Shown here: positions 9,060 through 19,269 of the stretch, one piece after another | How the letters are laid out: the number at the start of each line of letters is the position of its first letter | Position numbering within the stretch: position 1 is the first letter of the stretch | Source: Pseudomonas laurylsulfatiphila | Lineage (GTDB): Bacteria > Pseudomonadota > Gammaproteobacteria > Pseudomonadales > Pseudomonadaceae | Length of the DNA stretch: 64,000 nt | Reading direction: 5' to 3' | NCBI RefSeq assembly: GCF_002934665.1 | Contig: NZ_NIRS01000004.1 | Coordinates: 188,501-252,500 of the forward strand | The notes under the pieces: model-generated | Database searches by the model: none | Told to the model about the DNA's origin: nothing | What the model saw: the letters and a program-made list of their open reading frames with translations, nothing else | Made by a program: the position numbers and the translations under genes

Positions 9060-12000
9060 TATTCCTCCCATACCAAACGCTCAACGAGTTGCTTACGCAC
9101 TTCGAGAGCCTGATTACTCTCGAACGTGCCCGTTTGCGCATTGATCAGTTTACCTAGGGTAGTGAATAGATCGACTAATACGACAACATCGCTATAAAGT
9201 TGGGTTAACCGCGGTAAAGGCACTTGGCTTACACTCCAAAGGCGAGCAAGATCATCGCTTTCGTCGCTCGGAACTCGTATTTTTCTCAACCGGCGAATCG
9301 TTGAGTCATTCTCTTCTTGGGAAAGACGGTCGATGGTTTCGTTGATTTTCTGTGGCCGCACATTTTCTGGCCAAATGGATAACTGAACAGCATCCTTAAC
9401 TAGGAGCCGCATCTCGTCACGCCACGCAACCCGCGCATGCGACTCATCAAACGCCTCGCTTGCCTGCGGCAACATCAACTCCAGCGCTGCCTGCATATCT
9501 TCCACCAAAGCAGGCAAGCCGTTGGGACTTACCCGTTCCAAAACGTCCTTGACTTCCTCTATCAGGTTAGCTCTATGGAGAATGGGTAACCAAACCGGGG
9601 GCAACTGCGCAGACCAGGCCGCATTCAGGCGATCCATGTTGAATGCGAGCACCTTTTGGCCCGTGCCTTGGTAGCACGAGATCAACCGTTTGAACCAAGC
9701 CTGGAATTCAGATCGACCCGCAAGCACTTGGCCTCGAACTGAAAGCGCCCGAGTTACCTTTTTGTGTACGCTCTCTTCTGCGATCCTAGGCTCCTCTGGG
9801 CGGGCGGCTAATAGGTATTTAAGATTTGGCTTTTCTGGTCGAACGCTGAGACTCTGAGCTAACAAGACGTTCTGCGTGTGCAAGACCTGCATAACCATTC
9901 CGCACTCGGTCTCTGCTTGCTTGAGCACTAAGCTCAGTGCGCAATCTTCGAGGGGTTCAAGCAAGGCATTGGCAGCTGCATAGTCCATTTCGCCGTTGGC
10001 GTAATCCCAGGAGAATTTATTTTGCTCCCAGCGAGCTAGAGCTTTCAAACCTGCTTTCACCTGCGCAGGGATAGGCTGACCCTCTTCTGCTATACGAATT
10101 ACAAACGAGTCATTCGAATTCCCAATAGAACTCGCAGGAGGAAGCCAAATCCATCCCGGCAGGACTTTAACCCCTTCCAAGCAGAGATCGCCCATTTCCA
10201 GTCGGTCATTCATTGCGCGACAGATTAAGGTACGTACTCGCCGAGGAAAGTCTCCTACCAATCGAGTATTCGGATCCCAAACTTCAAGCGCGGTGGCAAA
10301 TTTTGAAATATCAGGAGAGGCAGAAAGGGGCGATGTGGGACTTTCCACTGGGTCTATACCGCCAGACAGCACTTTCCTCTCAGGAACGGAATCGACAATC
10401 GCCTCTAGTAACGCGGGCTTTGGACGCTCTTGGCTATTGCTCGGCATCGAACCAGATACGAATGGCCAAGACAGGTTGAACGCGCTAAAGACCTGCTTCA
10501 ACTCGGACGATGCAGATATAAGACTGCTCGGATTATTCCCCCAGAAGTAAAGAGAGACCTCCAATCGTTGGCGTTCCTCAACCGAAAAGCCTCGTAGTTG
10601 CAACTCAGCCCGCAATTCAGAAATCAACTGCGCCGCAGGAAAGCCTGGCGGCGGAAACCGACGCTCTACGAACGCGTCACGATCAATCAATGTGCGCCGT
10701 AGCACCTCATTAATAAATGCCCGAGGGTTATAACGCCAAACACCGCCGGCCTGCATAGTCGAAGCAGCAAGCATCCTTATAGCCGCGCGATTGAATGGAA
10801 AAAGGGAATAGCCCTTTGTGCTTCGGCCAAATGCCTCGAGTAGATCAGCCCCCTCGGCGTGCAGTGTCAACTCGAACTTAGGTACCCAGGAATACAAATC
10901 CCGACTACTGTGCTCGTCTTTGGTAAATTCGTGCCGCAAATGCTCAAGCCCCCAACGGGCAGCGTTTACGTACCGGCCTGTCATATCGATCAACCTGTTC
11001 ACGATATGATCTTCCGACAACCCCTCACTAGGCACCACCCACTGTTCGCGCGCACGAGTTAACACGGTCTGACGGCCAGCAAGAAAACCATCCGTGACCG
11101 CAACTGCTGTACGGATTGGTGCTCGCACCTGTTTGCCGTGTTCATCAGACTCAGCGATCATTATGTCCAGTAAAGGTTGCTGAATGCCGGAGAGCGCTGC
11201 TAAATCTTCAATTAGCAAAACTAGTTCTTTACCGTCCTCAAGGAGTTGCCGGCGAATGTCCTCGACAAATTCTTGCACCGGCTTCTGCTGGAGAGCCTGG
11301 TTGAGTTGGAAAACCGTCCGTAGAGCCCCATCGAGCACTTCCTGTAAGACTTCCACCGCAAGACTTCGGTAGCGACCGTTAGCGCTTGCTAGAAAGTTAA
11401 GTGCGTTCTGCGCCCCCCGAGGCAAGTCTAAGCCGCCGGCACCCTCTGGCGGCACCAAGTCCTGCTCGCAAAACTGTCGCTTAGCCGGATCAAATGTCCC
11501 GCCTAGGCTGGTATTAACGATCCGTAGCAACGTGTCTCGAAACCAGGCGTCACGCACTTCACTTGTGAGCACTAATTGACGCACATGTTGTGCAACGCCG
11601 ATTTTAGGCGCCTGGATCTGGCTATCCACTGACGCCGTCCTGACTTGTGCCGCCATGCGTTCGGTGTATTCGCGCAACTCTTCGCCAAGTGCTGCGGCGA
11701 GTAATTCTGTTGCCGTGCCTTGGCTCAACGCTTGAGTAGCGTTTTCCAGTTGTTGCTTTAATACCTGATACTCTGGACTATTTAGTGGCTCCAGTATGAG
11801 TTCGACTACCCGCCTTAGGCTCGCGGTTTTAGGAATCGATATGATCACAAGTTCTTGCCGCCGAGGATGCCGCTTCAATTGCGCATGCAGCCAACGCACC
11901 ATGTGTGACTTGCCGACCCCAGACGCACCAGTGATAGCAATCACAACCGCACTGCCATCACCAACCGGACGCATCAACGATTCAAGAAGATCAGATTCTG

Positions 12001-12157
12001 TTGCAAGGATTTCACTGCCAGTCTGTGCGGCTCGGCGCACCAGTGACATCGGTTCGTGGACCGCAAGTAGCAGAGCTTCATCAACCGTTTCCGCCTCGGT
12101 ACGCAGGCAGGCGCTAACGTGCTCGCCTGTTGGCCAGTATTGCTCAAGCCCGGTCAT
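9059..12157 (-). CDS. dpdH: DpdH, P-loop ATPase
   Basis: A 1032-aa AAA/STAND-like ATPase. Walker A GASGVGKS is near residue 78 and a hydrophobic stretch ending ELVLLIEDLAAL gives Walker B near 320. The rest is long and helical with no other motif I recognise. DpdH is the ATPase of the dpd restriction module and may drive assembly or translocation with the three helicases (inference). The start ATG 12157-12155 overlaps the dpdG stop as ATGA and has a purine-rich GGAGAG site just upstream. The frame continues upstream to 12190, but that extension lies inside dpdG. Confidence 0.82.
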   Translation of the reverse strand: MTGLEQYWPTGEHVSACLRTEAETVDEALLLAVHEPMSLVRRAAQTGSEILATESDLLESLMRPVGDGSAVVIAITGASGVGKSHMVRWLHAQLKRHPRRQELVIISIPKTASLRRVVELILEPLNSPEYQVLKQQLENATQALSQGTATELLAAALGEELREYTERMAAQVRTASVDSQIQAPKIGVAQHVRQLVLTSEVRDAWFRDTLLRIVNTSLGGTFDPAKRQFCEQDLVPPEGAGGLDLPRGAQNALNFLASANGRYRSLAVEVLQEVLDGALRTVFQLNQALQQKPVQEFVEDIRRQLLEDGKELVLLIEDLAALSGIQQPLLDIMIAESDEHGKQVRAPIRTAVAVTDGFLAGRQTVLTRAREQWVVPSEGLSEDHIVNRLIDMTGRYVNAARWGLEHLRHEFTKDEHSSRDLYSWVPKFELTLHAEGADLLEAFGRSTKGYSLFPFNRAAIRMLAASTMQAGGVWRYNPRAFINEVLRRTLIDRDAFVERRFPPPGFPAAQLISELRAELQLRGFSVEERQRLEVSLYFWGNNPSSLISASSELKQVFSAFNLSWPFVSGSMPSNSQERPKPALLEAIVDSVPERKVLSGGIDPVESPTSPLSASPDISKFATALEVWDPNTRLVGDFPRRVRTLICRAMNDRLEMGDLCLEGVKVLPGWIWLPPASSIGNSNDSFVIRIAEEGQPIPAQVKAGLKALARWEQNKFSWDYANGEMDYAAANALLEPLEDCALSLVLKQAETECGMVMQVLHTQNVLLAQSLSVRPEKPNLKYLLAARPEEPRIAEESVHKKVTRALSVRGQVLAGRSEFQAWFKRLISCYQGTGQKVLAFNMDRLNAAWSAQLPPVWLPILHRANLIEEVKDVLERVSPNGLPALVEDMQAALELMLPQASEAFDESHARVAWRDEMRLLVKDAVQLSIWPENVRPQKINETIDRLSQEENDSTIRRLRKIRVPSDESDDLARLWSVSQVPLPRLTQLYSDVVVLVDLFTTLGKLINAQTGTFESNQALEVRKQLVERLVWEE

Positions 12158-13047
12158 ACTTTCTCTCCTTTCCCAGGCCGAGCAACCCATTGAAATGCAA
12201 GATCGGAACGCACTCCCCCCGCCCCTGTAAGTACGAGTGAACTTCCAAAGTCAGCTTTTGGTTGCAGTAACAACTCCCCCGTTTGGCGCAGATTGAGAAG
12301 TGCGCGTGAGAGTGCCGTCGAGATTTGTCCAACTGGACGCCGCGGCAAGTAAGCCTGATCAACAAATGAAAGTACCTCTTCTTGCCACCTTCCGCCATCC
12401 AGTACTGGAAGCACTTCACTTAAACGATCCAAAAACTGTGTCGCTGGCATCTCTTCGCCTGATTCTAGGATTTCAGGCAAGGCGTCCCGAACAGCTACTG
12501 TCGGATCAATACATGCGAAGGGTTCTCGACTGAAACCCAAGAACCGAGCCCAGTACTGCAGCCCTGTTTTACGCGTTGGGTTACGCATTAGTTGCCGATC
12601 GGAGTCAACAATTTGCAATGGCTCCATCGTCTCAAGCTCACTGAATACCGTGCGGTATGCATCCTGGGCCAACATCCAGGCAAGAGATCGGGTCAAATCC
12701 GACGCTTGGGCGCTCTTAGCAGCCCACAAATTTGTATTATTCTCTTCACTAAACGCCAGTCGGCAAACACTGCGACGCGTAAAAGCAAGTAACTCCAGTG
12801 CGCTCGCTCGCCTTGCTGGAAACGGGGCTCTCGCGCTAACCAGTTCATTTTCATTAATGAACAGGCCTAATTCTATCCAGCGGTTAAGGGTATTTCGGGC
12901 ATGCCCATCATCATCAACGAATTCTGCAGGGGCAACGTGCTCCAGAAGTTCCGCTACCGGGACAGGCTTGTTGGCGCGCAGCACAGTCGCATGTAACTGC
13001 ACGAGGATGTTCGGCAATCCGTCGCTGGTGATGTTCAAAAGACTCAC
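12154..13047 (-). CDS. dpdG: DpdG, dpd accessory protein
   Basis: A 297-aa protein of unknown activity. The first 70 residues look like a helix-turn-helix or winged-helix fold (helices around residues 12-24 and 49-60 followed by a short hairpin), so DNA or partner binding is possible. It is named by position between dpdF and dpdH. The start is GTG at 13047-13045, overlapping the dpdF stop as GTGA, with AAGGA seven bases upstream. There is no membrane segment or signal peptide. Confidence 0.75.
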   Translation of the reverse strand: MSLLNITSDGLPNILVQLHATVLRANKPVPVAELLEHVAPAEFVDDDGHARNTLNRWIELGLFINENELVSARAPFPARRASALELLAFTRRSVCRLAFSEENNTNLWAAKSAQASDLTRSLAWMLAQDAYRTVFSELETMEPLQIVDSDRQLMRNPTRKTGLQYWARFLGFSREPFACIDPTVAVRDALPEILESGEEMPATQFLDRLSEVLPVLDGGRWQEEVLSFVDQAYLPRRPVGQISTALSRALLNLRQTGELLLQPKADFGSSLVLTGAGGVRSDLAFQWVARPGKGEKV

Positions 13048-15626
13048 AACATAATCCTTCTCAAAGCAGTCTCCTCATCCACGTGCAAGACGATATCGCT
13101 CCACGGACGGTCAGGCCGATAGGGGTCAGCCAACGATGGGTGAAAAAAGACGACAGTCAATCCACTTGTTGCTGCCCGCAAAACAGCAACTACGTCACTA
13201 GAAATAGTGCTCTCAGTCCAAATGATGAAACGCACTTCGTCGGTTCCTCCATACAACGCACTGGGGACGCGCGGATTGAAGCGATCTAGGAAAGTGTCGG
13301 AGCGCGAAGCCGCAATGCGGTCTTGCAAACCTCTCTCATAAATTTCAGCCGCCGATAGCGAAAGCAGCACGGTGTGTGGGCGAACCACGTCAACGAGGAC
13401 CTCCAATATCGATCGCGGAGTAGCACAAGCGTGAAGTAAATCGTGCACCGTGATGAATACTAGGTGTGGGGATTCGTACGGGAGATTTGCCAAGGCCAGT
13501 AGAGATTGTCCGCGAGGAGAAAAGCGGTCGATACGGCCGACAAAACTTTGGCTGTTTATGGCAAGGGCTCTGAATGGTCCCCAGTGGAATGCACAGCCAC
13601 CGCAGCGTTGCGTCACCGGTCCCCAGTGATTTGGTAGCGAGAGTGCATACAACTTCGTGAGCGCATCGGATATCTCAATTTCACCCGTTGCGGTCTGATA
13701 CATCAAACGGAAAGCTTTAGCAGACGCGTCCTGCATTTTTTGACGCGCCTCATTCATTCTCGTCGCAAAAAACTCCAGTTGACGGTGTTGAGGGCAAAGG
13801 AATCCAACCTCTGCATACGATACTTGGGTCTCGTCGTATTCCATATCTACTTCATCAGCCACTCCTGGTGGCCGAGCACTGAAGGCGGTAACTTCAATTA
13901 GTCCAGCTGCCGCCATAAGATTGAGTGCGCGCAAGTTCCAACCGCGATTGCCCTTACCCCGCGTGTTCAAAAAGGGACGCAAACGGTTGAGATCGAGCCA
14001 AGCCCCCCCATGACTACTGTTAGCTCGAATAGGTTTATCCAGCATCGCAACCCAGCGCTCATAACCTTTTTTGTTACCAATTAGGGTCGGAAAAGCCATG
14101 TCCCTCGCCTGAGGAATGTCCTCGGGCGCAAATATCAATACGCTGGCACTTGCCTTGCCATCTCGGCCGCCACGACCCACTTCCTGATAAAAGCGATCAA
14201 GAGATTCAGGGAGTGTGGCATGGATGACGCAACGGACATCATTCTTATCCACGCCCAAGCCAAAAGCTGAAGTGGCCACCATGCCATCCAGTTGATCGAC
14301 AGACCATTGACTCATCAAGCGCTGGCGATCCTGTGGCGAGGTCTCACCCGTAAAAGCCGCCACCCGTTTGAAGCCCTCCTGACGCAACAGCAATAGCCAG
14401 TCCTCTGCTTCTTCAGGTCGAGTGACATACAGAATGTAAGGCCGAGGTGCCTTCTTCACAGCTTCTAAGACAAGACGTGTTTTCTCACTCGACGAATGGC
14501 AGTATCGAACCGCATAACGCGGTTCAGGACGCAATTGGATATCGGACACTATGCTTACTGTTGCCCCGAGGGGGACAAACTGTGCTTGCAATGAAGTGAC
14601 TGTGTGCGCGGTCAGGGTGGCAGACGCCAGGACAACACGAATAGGCTGTGGGGTCTCCCCACCATGCGCCGCACGCAGGCTCGAGATCAGTGCGGGTAAA
14701 AGTTGGAATGCAGGCCGAAAGCCGCTTCCCCAAGTGACAACAAGATGCGCTTCATCAATCACGACGTGAGTAACACGTCCCAGCCGCGCGCAATCAATCA
14801 AAGTGCGACGCAGCGTGCCTGTGGCTGCCTCTGGCGAAGTGAACAGAACCCGCTGCTCTCCTTCACGCAACCCTTGGAAAACCATCTTTCGCTCATCACT
14901 AGACAGACCACTATGATACGCAAGTGGGCGCTCAAGCCAGCGAAAGTCCTGCTCTCGTAACAACTCGGCCATCCGACGCCCCTGGTCGATAGCCAAAGCA
15001 ACGGTAGGAACAATTACGAGAGTGAGCGTTCCCCCTGAACTCGCCAACGCTGGCAGTTGTGCAAGTAGGGATTTACCGCTGCCTGTCGGAAGATTCGCGA
15101 TCAACGTCACGTCGGAGGGCAGGTGCAGCAATGCTCTTATTGCTTCCCGCTGACCATGTCCGGTATACGAGGTCACACCACACTTACTGCGTACGAAAGG
15201 ATCAGCCGGAATCTGTGAAAGCGTCCGCGCTTCTTCGACTTCAAAAACATCATCAAACAGATCGCTCTGCTCATTGAGCCAAGTCAATCGAGGTTGGTTC
15301 GGACATATTTCAATAGAGTTCGGGAGTGATGCCACCTCAAAATCTTGCTGCCGCCAAAAATCGCTAGAAGGCCAAAGCGCCTGCCTAGGCACCGAGATCC
15401 AAGGCGCATCGCTACGCCTAATATTTCGGAGCAACCATTGCCTCAGTAACGCCGCTAGATCCACGAAAGGCGAGGACTCTGGGTGCTCCCTCACTGCTAG
15501 CAAGGTTTGCCGGATTCGTTCAAGAAACGGAGTTGACCCTTCCAGCATGGCCATATCCTCACACTTGTGAGGCCATGATGCGAGAGTGGATCTAAGATCC
15601 GCGTCGGAAAAAGAATGTTTTGTCAT
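13044..15626 (-). CDS. dpdF: DpdF, RecQ-like helicase
   Basis: An 860-aa superfamily 2 helicase of RecQ type. Walker A PTGSGKS is near residue 182, DEAH near 292, motif III SAT near 330, and the RecQ-like motif VI EVGRGGRDG near 485. The RecQ zinc region is replaced by a different cysteine cluster (CGGC near 675). The C-terminal half has no RQC or HRDC domain that I can see. DpdF is the RecQ-like member of the dpd restriction module. It overlaps both neighbours by 4 bases (ATGA with dpdE, GTGA with dpdG). Confidence 0.88.
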   Translation of the reverse strand: MTKHSFSDADLRSTLASWPHKCEDMAMLEGSTPFLERIRQTLLAVREHPESSPFVDLAALLRQWLLRNIRRSDAPWISVPRQALWPSSDFWRQQDFEVASLPNSIEICPNQPRLTWLNEQSDLFDDVFEVEEARTLSQIPADPFVRSKCGVTSYTGHGQREAIRALLHLPSDVTLIANLPTGSGKSLLAQLPALASSGGTLTLVIVPTVALAIDQGRRMAELLREQDFRWLERPLAYHSGLSSDERKMVFQGLREGEQRVLFTSPEAATGTLRRTLIDCARLGRVTHVVIDEAHLVVTWGSGFRPAFQLLPALISSLRAAHGGETPQPIRVVLASATLTAHTVTSLQAQFVPLGATVSIVSDIQLRPEPRYAVRYCHSSSEKTRLVLEAVKKAPRPYILYVTRPEEAEDWLLLLRQEGFKRVAAFTGETSPQDRQRLMSQWSVDQLDGMVATSAFGLGVDKNDVRCVIHATLPESLDRFYQEVGRGGRDGKASASVLIFAPEDIPQARDMAFPTLIGNKKGYERWVAMLDKPIRANSSHGGAWLDLNRLRPFLNTRGKGNRGWNLRALNLMAAAGLIEVTAFSARPPGVADEVDMEYDETQVSYAEVGFLCPQHRQLEFFATRMNEARQKMQDASAKAFRLMYQTATGEIEISDALTKLYALSLPNHWGPVTQRCGGCAFHWGPFRALAINSQSFVGRIDRFSPRGQSLLALANLPYESPHLVFITVHDLLHACATPRSILEVLVDVVRPHTVLLSLSAAEIYERGLQDRIAASRSDTFLDRFNPRVPSALYGGTDEVRFIIWTESTISSDVVAVLRAATSGLTVVFFHPSLADPYRPDRPWSDIVLHVDEETALRRIML

Positions 15627-18600
15627 GCTTCAAAAGGGGAGGATGATGATAAGAAAACTGCGCCAACTACATCAAGATCTACCCGTGGTCGCTCGATCGC
15701 AGCTTCCAATGCTCGATACATTTCAACAGCCATGTGCAATTCCCTCAACTCTTGCTCTCTCGCCGCTCCGTTCAGTCGACCAGCACGCACCTCTCCTTGT
15801 GAATTGCACAATTTACGCTCCTGAGCACAGGCTCGAGCACCTGCAGCTATATGTTGGGTAACCGCGTCGGAGGTGCGAACAGCGGCTTCAGCCTTCATGC
15901 GCATTCCCGTACACAGACCAGACCAATCTCGCATCCAGGTAGCGCGAACACTACTGGGGATTTTGCTCCAACGGCTAGCATTCAAATTGAAGTCACTTCG
16001 CCCCCCTTGCGGACGATCGATGTACTCCCCCGCCAGCAGTTCGGAAGGCTCAATTTCAAGTCCACCGCTGCCGTGCATCCAAATTCGAATGGATAATGGT
16101 GGCAAGAACATACCGCCTTTGCGCAGAAGTGCATTACGGCTAGGCGAACCGTCTCCTTCCTCCGCAAACGCCTCACCCGCATCAAATGCGGGGCGCACTA
16201 CAAAATCAAACCGGAAATACAAATCAGCACCGCATGGATCGCTGACCAAGTACTCTCGATCGGCCCTCCAGACAGCAAAGGCACGCCCCCGATCGTCAGA
16301 CTCACAAACGCGCTCCAGAGCAGTAACCAAAGGGTCACCTACACGTAGCAAGCGGACCTCGTGAGCAAGAGATTTGCGATTGGTGGCTGTTTTTCGCTTA
16401 AAAGCATAGCGATAGCTTAACGGTAACCGAGCGCCCCCTCCGACAGCGGTAGGATCCACAGTAATCAGGAAATTCTTCATAAAACCTGACAACGGTAACA
16501 ACGTCTCACGATCGACATCGCGATAGGCATACCCAATTCGAAACGGCGCTTCTTCCGCCTTAGTTTGGCCTAACAACGTCTCTGAGCGCAGAACAAAACC
16601 AAGCGCATGACCTGCAAATTGACGGAATGCAGACTGCCACACGGCATAGTCGCCATCTTGGTCTTCGAGGGCCTCCATCCCGGGGATCTCGCGATTAGCA
16701 AGCGAATCAATCGCATCTTGATGATTCAGTTGGCTTATTTCCCGCTGCACCAACCCCTCTGGTCCACTCAAGTGTATGGTTAGTTCGGTTAATGCAGAAA
16801 CCCCATGATTCACCCACTCCAGTGCCAGAGAGTCGGAAACCGACTCAATTAAATACTGCAAACTGGCGACGGATTGCTGAAAAACTCCCCAGCCCAGATC
16901 CAGCACTTCCGTCCAGGCCAATTCGTCTCCATTCGCGTCGTCGATTAGAGCGTAGGAAGGAATCGGACTCCCGGAACCGTAGCGATCAAGGCGACCGAGT
17001 CGTTGTTCCAGACGATTTGGTGAAGACGGCAAATCGAAGTGAACAGCAACCTTACGCCCACCATGTAAATTGACCCCTTCTTCTGCCCGAGCATCGCATA
17101 CCAGTACACGCACCAGGTCAGGCGCTGTCAGGAAACTTTCCCAGTCGGCTTCCGATGAGTCGTCGTACTCATCGACAGCGATTGGAGAATGCCGCACAAC
17201 GCTATCGCCGAAAATAATGCGAAGCGCCGATGCAACCTGGTCTGCGTGATATATTTGATCGCAAAATAAGACCACTTGTACACCTGGGCATTGCAACAAC
17301 TCACCGATGAGGCGCGAAGTTCGCTCAATTCGCTCTCTCCCCTCGTGCATGCGCTGAGCAGCGTGATCGGTAGAAATGGCCAACTGCAATATATCCTGGT
17401 CAGACACCCCTGCCGCACGCAAGGCCTCGCTCAATGACGTTACGCCCAACGGATGCACCGCTGCTGCCAGCATTATCTGAGCTACCGCACTTTCCGTATC
17501 TCCGCTATTTACCAGAGAAATACGCAACGATTCGAGGCGCTCGCGCCAAACTGAACCTCTGCTGCTTGTGTATGTCACACGATGCAATTTAGCCCTGCGC
17601 GGAGTAGCCCATGTCACTGCTGCCCGTCGGTTTCGCAAGAGCCTGCGATGAAGTCGGTAGCTCTCAATCAAATGAGATTTCAGGTCTTCAAGTGCAGAGA
17701 GGAAAGCTGGATCCTCTTCGCTCGGGTAGGTTTCGAGTACCGATCTGAGCGATGCCACCTTCTCAACGATAAAGGGGTCATCACCATAGGCTCCAATCAG
17801 TCGATCCAGTTCAAGCACTAACGTCCAGACGTTTTCCGGTTGGAGCATTGAGACGACTTCTGCCACCATCTGGCGGGTTTCAATACGGCGTTTGAACCCT
17901 TCAATATCTGATAGCGGGAATACGACAGGATCGAGAAGATGGAGAACACGAAGGAAGCCTTCCGTGTTTCCCAAAACTGGTGTCGCTGAGAGCAAGAGCA
18001 GACGTGAAACTCGCTGCGCATGGTAACTGAGCAAATCGTAAAGAGCCTGCTGGCTAGGCGATGATTGACGAGAGAGATGATGAGCCTCATCGATAACCAG
18101 CATCCCGGCTTTTGAAATCACCTCATCCAAACTTTCAAGATCGTCATGGGCAATTACATGAAGGGTGATATCAAGTTCCGTAGCGAGACCGAATCGTCGG
18201 GTAAGCTCACGCCGCCACTGGTAAAGCAGGGGTTCAGGCACCACGATGACACACTGAGCGCTCGCGTCATCAATGAAGTACTGTCGAATTATAATGCCGG
18301 CCTCGATAGTCTTCCCGAGGCCCACCTCGTCGGCGAGAAGATATCGTTGCACCGGATCCGTAAGTACACGCCGCACAACATCAAATTGGTAGTCGACAAG
18401 TTCGACTGACGAAGCCAACACCGCAGTCACTCCTGCGGCGGCAATATGTTGGGCGGTGACAGCACGTACAAACTCAGAGCGGGCGTCGGCCAGGAATGGA
18501 GTTTCGGTTGCTTCTACAGCCAAAAACTTGAGGGGGTCGGTCAGAGGACGATCCCAACGAACCTGCAGCAACTCCACATCAATATTGGCTGTATCACGGT

Positions 18601-18892
18601 TAGGGAACTGGATCAGCGCCTCCTCACCGTCGTCATCAAGAATACGGCCGATTAGCCAACGCCCATTGACTCCTCGGTGATACACCCGGGTCTGCTTGGA
18701 AAGACGTTCTTTCTTGACTAGTGACACAGCCACTTCGACAACCGCCCCCGGACCACCGCTGGGAGCATCAAAGTACTCGACGCGAGCAACTACATCAGTA
18801 ATTGAGGTGAGCTTACCTACTCCCCATGCCGAATAGGGCTCGCTGACAACCCGAACGAAGCTGCCTATTCCAAGACTTTTTTTTGTTGTCAT
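15623..18892 (-). CDS. dpdE: DpdE, SNF2/RapA-like helicase
   Basis: First gene of the dpd chain, 1089 aa. Motif I ADEVGLGKT is near residue 187, DEAH near 269, motif III SATP near 305, and motif VI RLGRLDRYG near 632. The layout is that of RapA/HepA-like SNF2 translocases, including a small beta-rich N-terminal region. DpdE is the SNF2 member of the dpd restriction arm. A GAGGAA site precedes the ATG. The message has eight consecutive A within codons 3-6, a possible slippage site. No clear promoter is visible in the 210 bases up to the tRNA-Pro terminator. Confidence 0.88.
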   Translation of the reverse strand: MTTKKSLGIGSFVRVVSEPYSAWGVGKLTSITDVVARVEYFDAPSGGPGAVVEVAVSLVKKERLSKQTRVYHRGVNGRWLIGRILDDDGEEALIQFPNRDTANIDVELLQVRWDRPLTDPLKFLAVEATETPFLADARSEFVRAVTAQHIAAAGVTAVLASSVELVDYQFDVVRRVLTDPVQRYLLADEVGLGKTIEAGIIIRQYFIDDASAQCVIVVPEPLLYQWRRELTRRFGLATELDITLHVIAHDDLESLDEVISKAGMLVIDEAHHLSRQSSPSQQALYDLLSYHAQRVSRLLLLSATPVLGNTEGFLRVLHLLDPVVFPLSDIEGFKRRIETRQMVAEVVSMLQPENVWTLVLELDRLIGAYGDDPFIVEKVASLRSVLETYPSEEDPAFLSALEDLKSHLIESYRLHRRLLRNRRAAVTWATPRRAKLHRVTYTSSRGSVWRERLESLRISLVNSGDTESAVAQIMLAAAVHPLGVTSLSEALRAAGVSDQDILQLAISTDHAAQRMHEGRERIERTSRLIGELLQCPGVQVVLFCDQIYHADQVASALRIIFGDSVVRHSPIAVDEYDDSSEADWESFLTAPDLVRVLVCDARAEEGVNLHGGRKVAVHFDLPSSPNRLEQRLGRLDRYGSGSPIPSYALIDDANGDELAWTEVLDLGWGVFQQSVASLQYLIESVSDSLALEWVNHGVSALTELTIHLSGPEGLVQREISQLNHQDAIDSLANREIPGMEALEDQDGDYAVWQSAFRQFAGHALGFVLRSETLLGQTKAEEAPFRIGYAYRDVDRETLLPLSGFMKNFLITVDPTAVGGGARLPLSYRYAFKRKTATNRKSLAHEVRLLRVGDPLVTALERVCESDDRGRAFAVWRADREYLVSDPCGADLYFRFDFVVRPAFDAGEAFAEEGDGSPSRNALLRKGGMFLPPLSIRIWMHGSGGLEIEPSELLAGEYIDRPQGGRSDFNLNASRWSKIPSSVRATWMRDWSGLCTGMRMKAEAAVRTSDAVTQHIAAGARACAQERKLCNSQGEVRAGRLNGAAREQELRELHMAVEMYRALEAAIERPRVDLDVVGAVFLSSSSPFEA

Positions 18893-19063
18893 GCGCCCAC
18901 TTCCTCAGGTCAAATCCCTTGCCACATCCACAATAAAATCTGCGGAATTGATTTGGGCTCGGGGCGTCGACAGCCCTCCTCACAACAGCCGGTGCTCTGT
19001 TTGAGAAAATAAAGAAAGATAGCAACATGCCATCCACGAACCTATTGGGCTAGTGAATCTCAT

Positions 19064-19085
19064 TTGGCAACCAATTGGCAACCAA
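19064..19085. repeat. Two tandem copies of an 11-bp unit at the island edge
   Basis: TTGGCAACCAA occurs twice back to back, creating an internal CCAATTGG palindrome. It lies between dpdE and the tRNA-Pro terminator, where the island boundary should be, so it could be an integrase arm site or part of the attachment region. That role is inference. Confidence 0.45.
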
Positions 19086-19105
19086 AATAGACAAATTATA
19101 AAAAT

Positions 19106-19133
19106 GAAAAAGCCCTACCTTTCCAGGCAGGGC
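19106..19133 (-). terminator. Terminator after tRNA-Pro
   Basis: Read on the - strand, an 8-bp stem (GCCCTGCC against GGTAGGGC, one G-U pair) is followed by TTTTT. It lies 17 bases past the tRNA-Pro CCA end. Confidence 0.8.
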
Positions 19134-19150
19134 TAAGTCATTGAAAAATA

Positions 19151-19227
19151 TGGTCGGGACGGAGTGATTCGAACACTCGACCCCTAGCACCCCATGCTAG
19201 TGCGCTACCGGACTGCGCTACGCCCCG
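19151..19227 (-). tRNA. tRNA-Pro (anticodon GGG)
   Basis: 77 nt including an encoded CCA. The acceptor stem CGGGGCG pairs with CGTCCCG (one G-U), and the T loop is GTTCGAATC. The anticodon stem CTAGC/GCTAG encloses ATGGGGT, so the anticodon is GGG. Its 3' side faces the dpd island, the usual arrangement for tRNA-targeted integration. Confidence 0.97.
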
Positions 19228-19269
19228 ACTAGGCGTGTTACCTGTTCCTCACCTCGAGGAACGCTCAAG

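Noticed and set aside
18813..19037. 74-aa frame on the - strand with a CGCG pair, overlapping the dpdE start
   Set aside because: Overlaps the dpdE start in another frame and has no convincing start site or family match.
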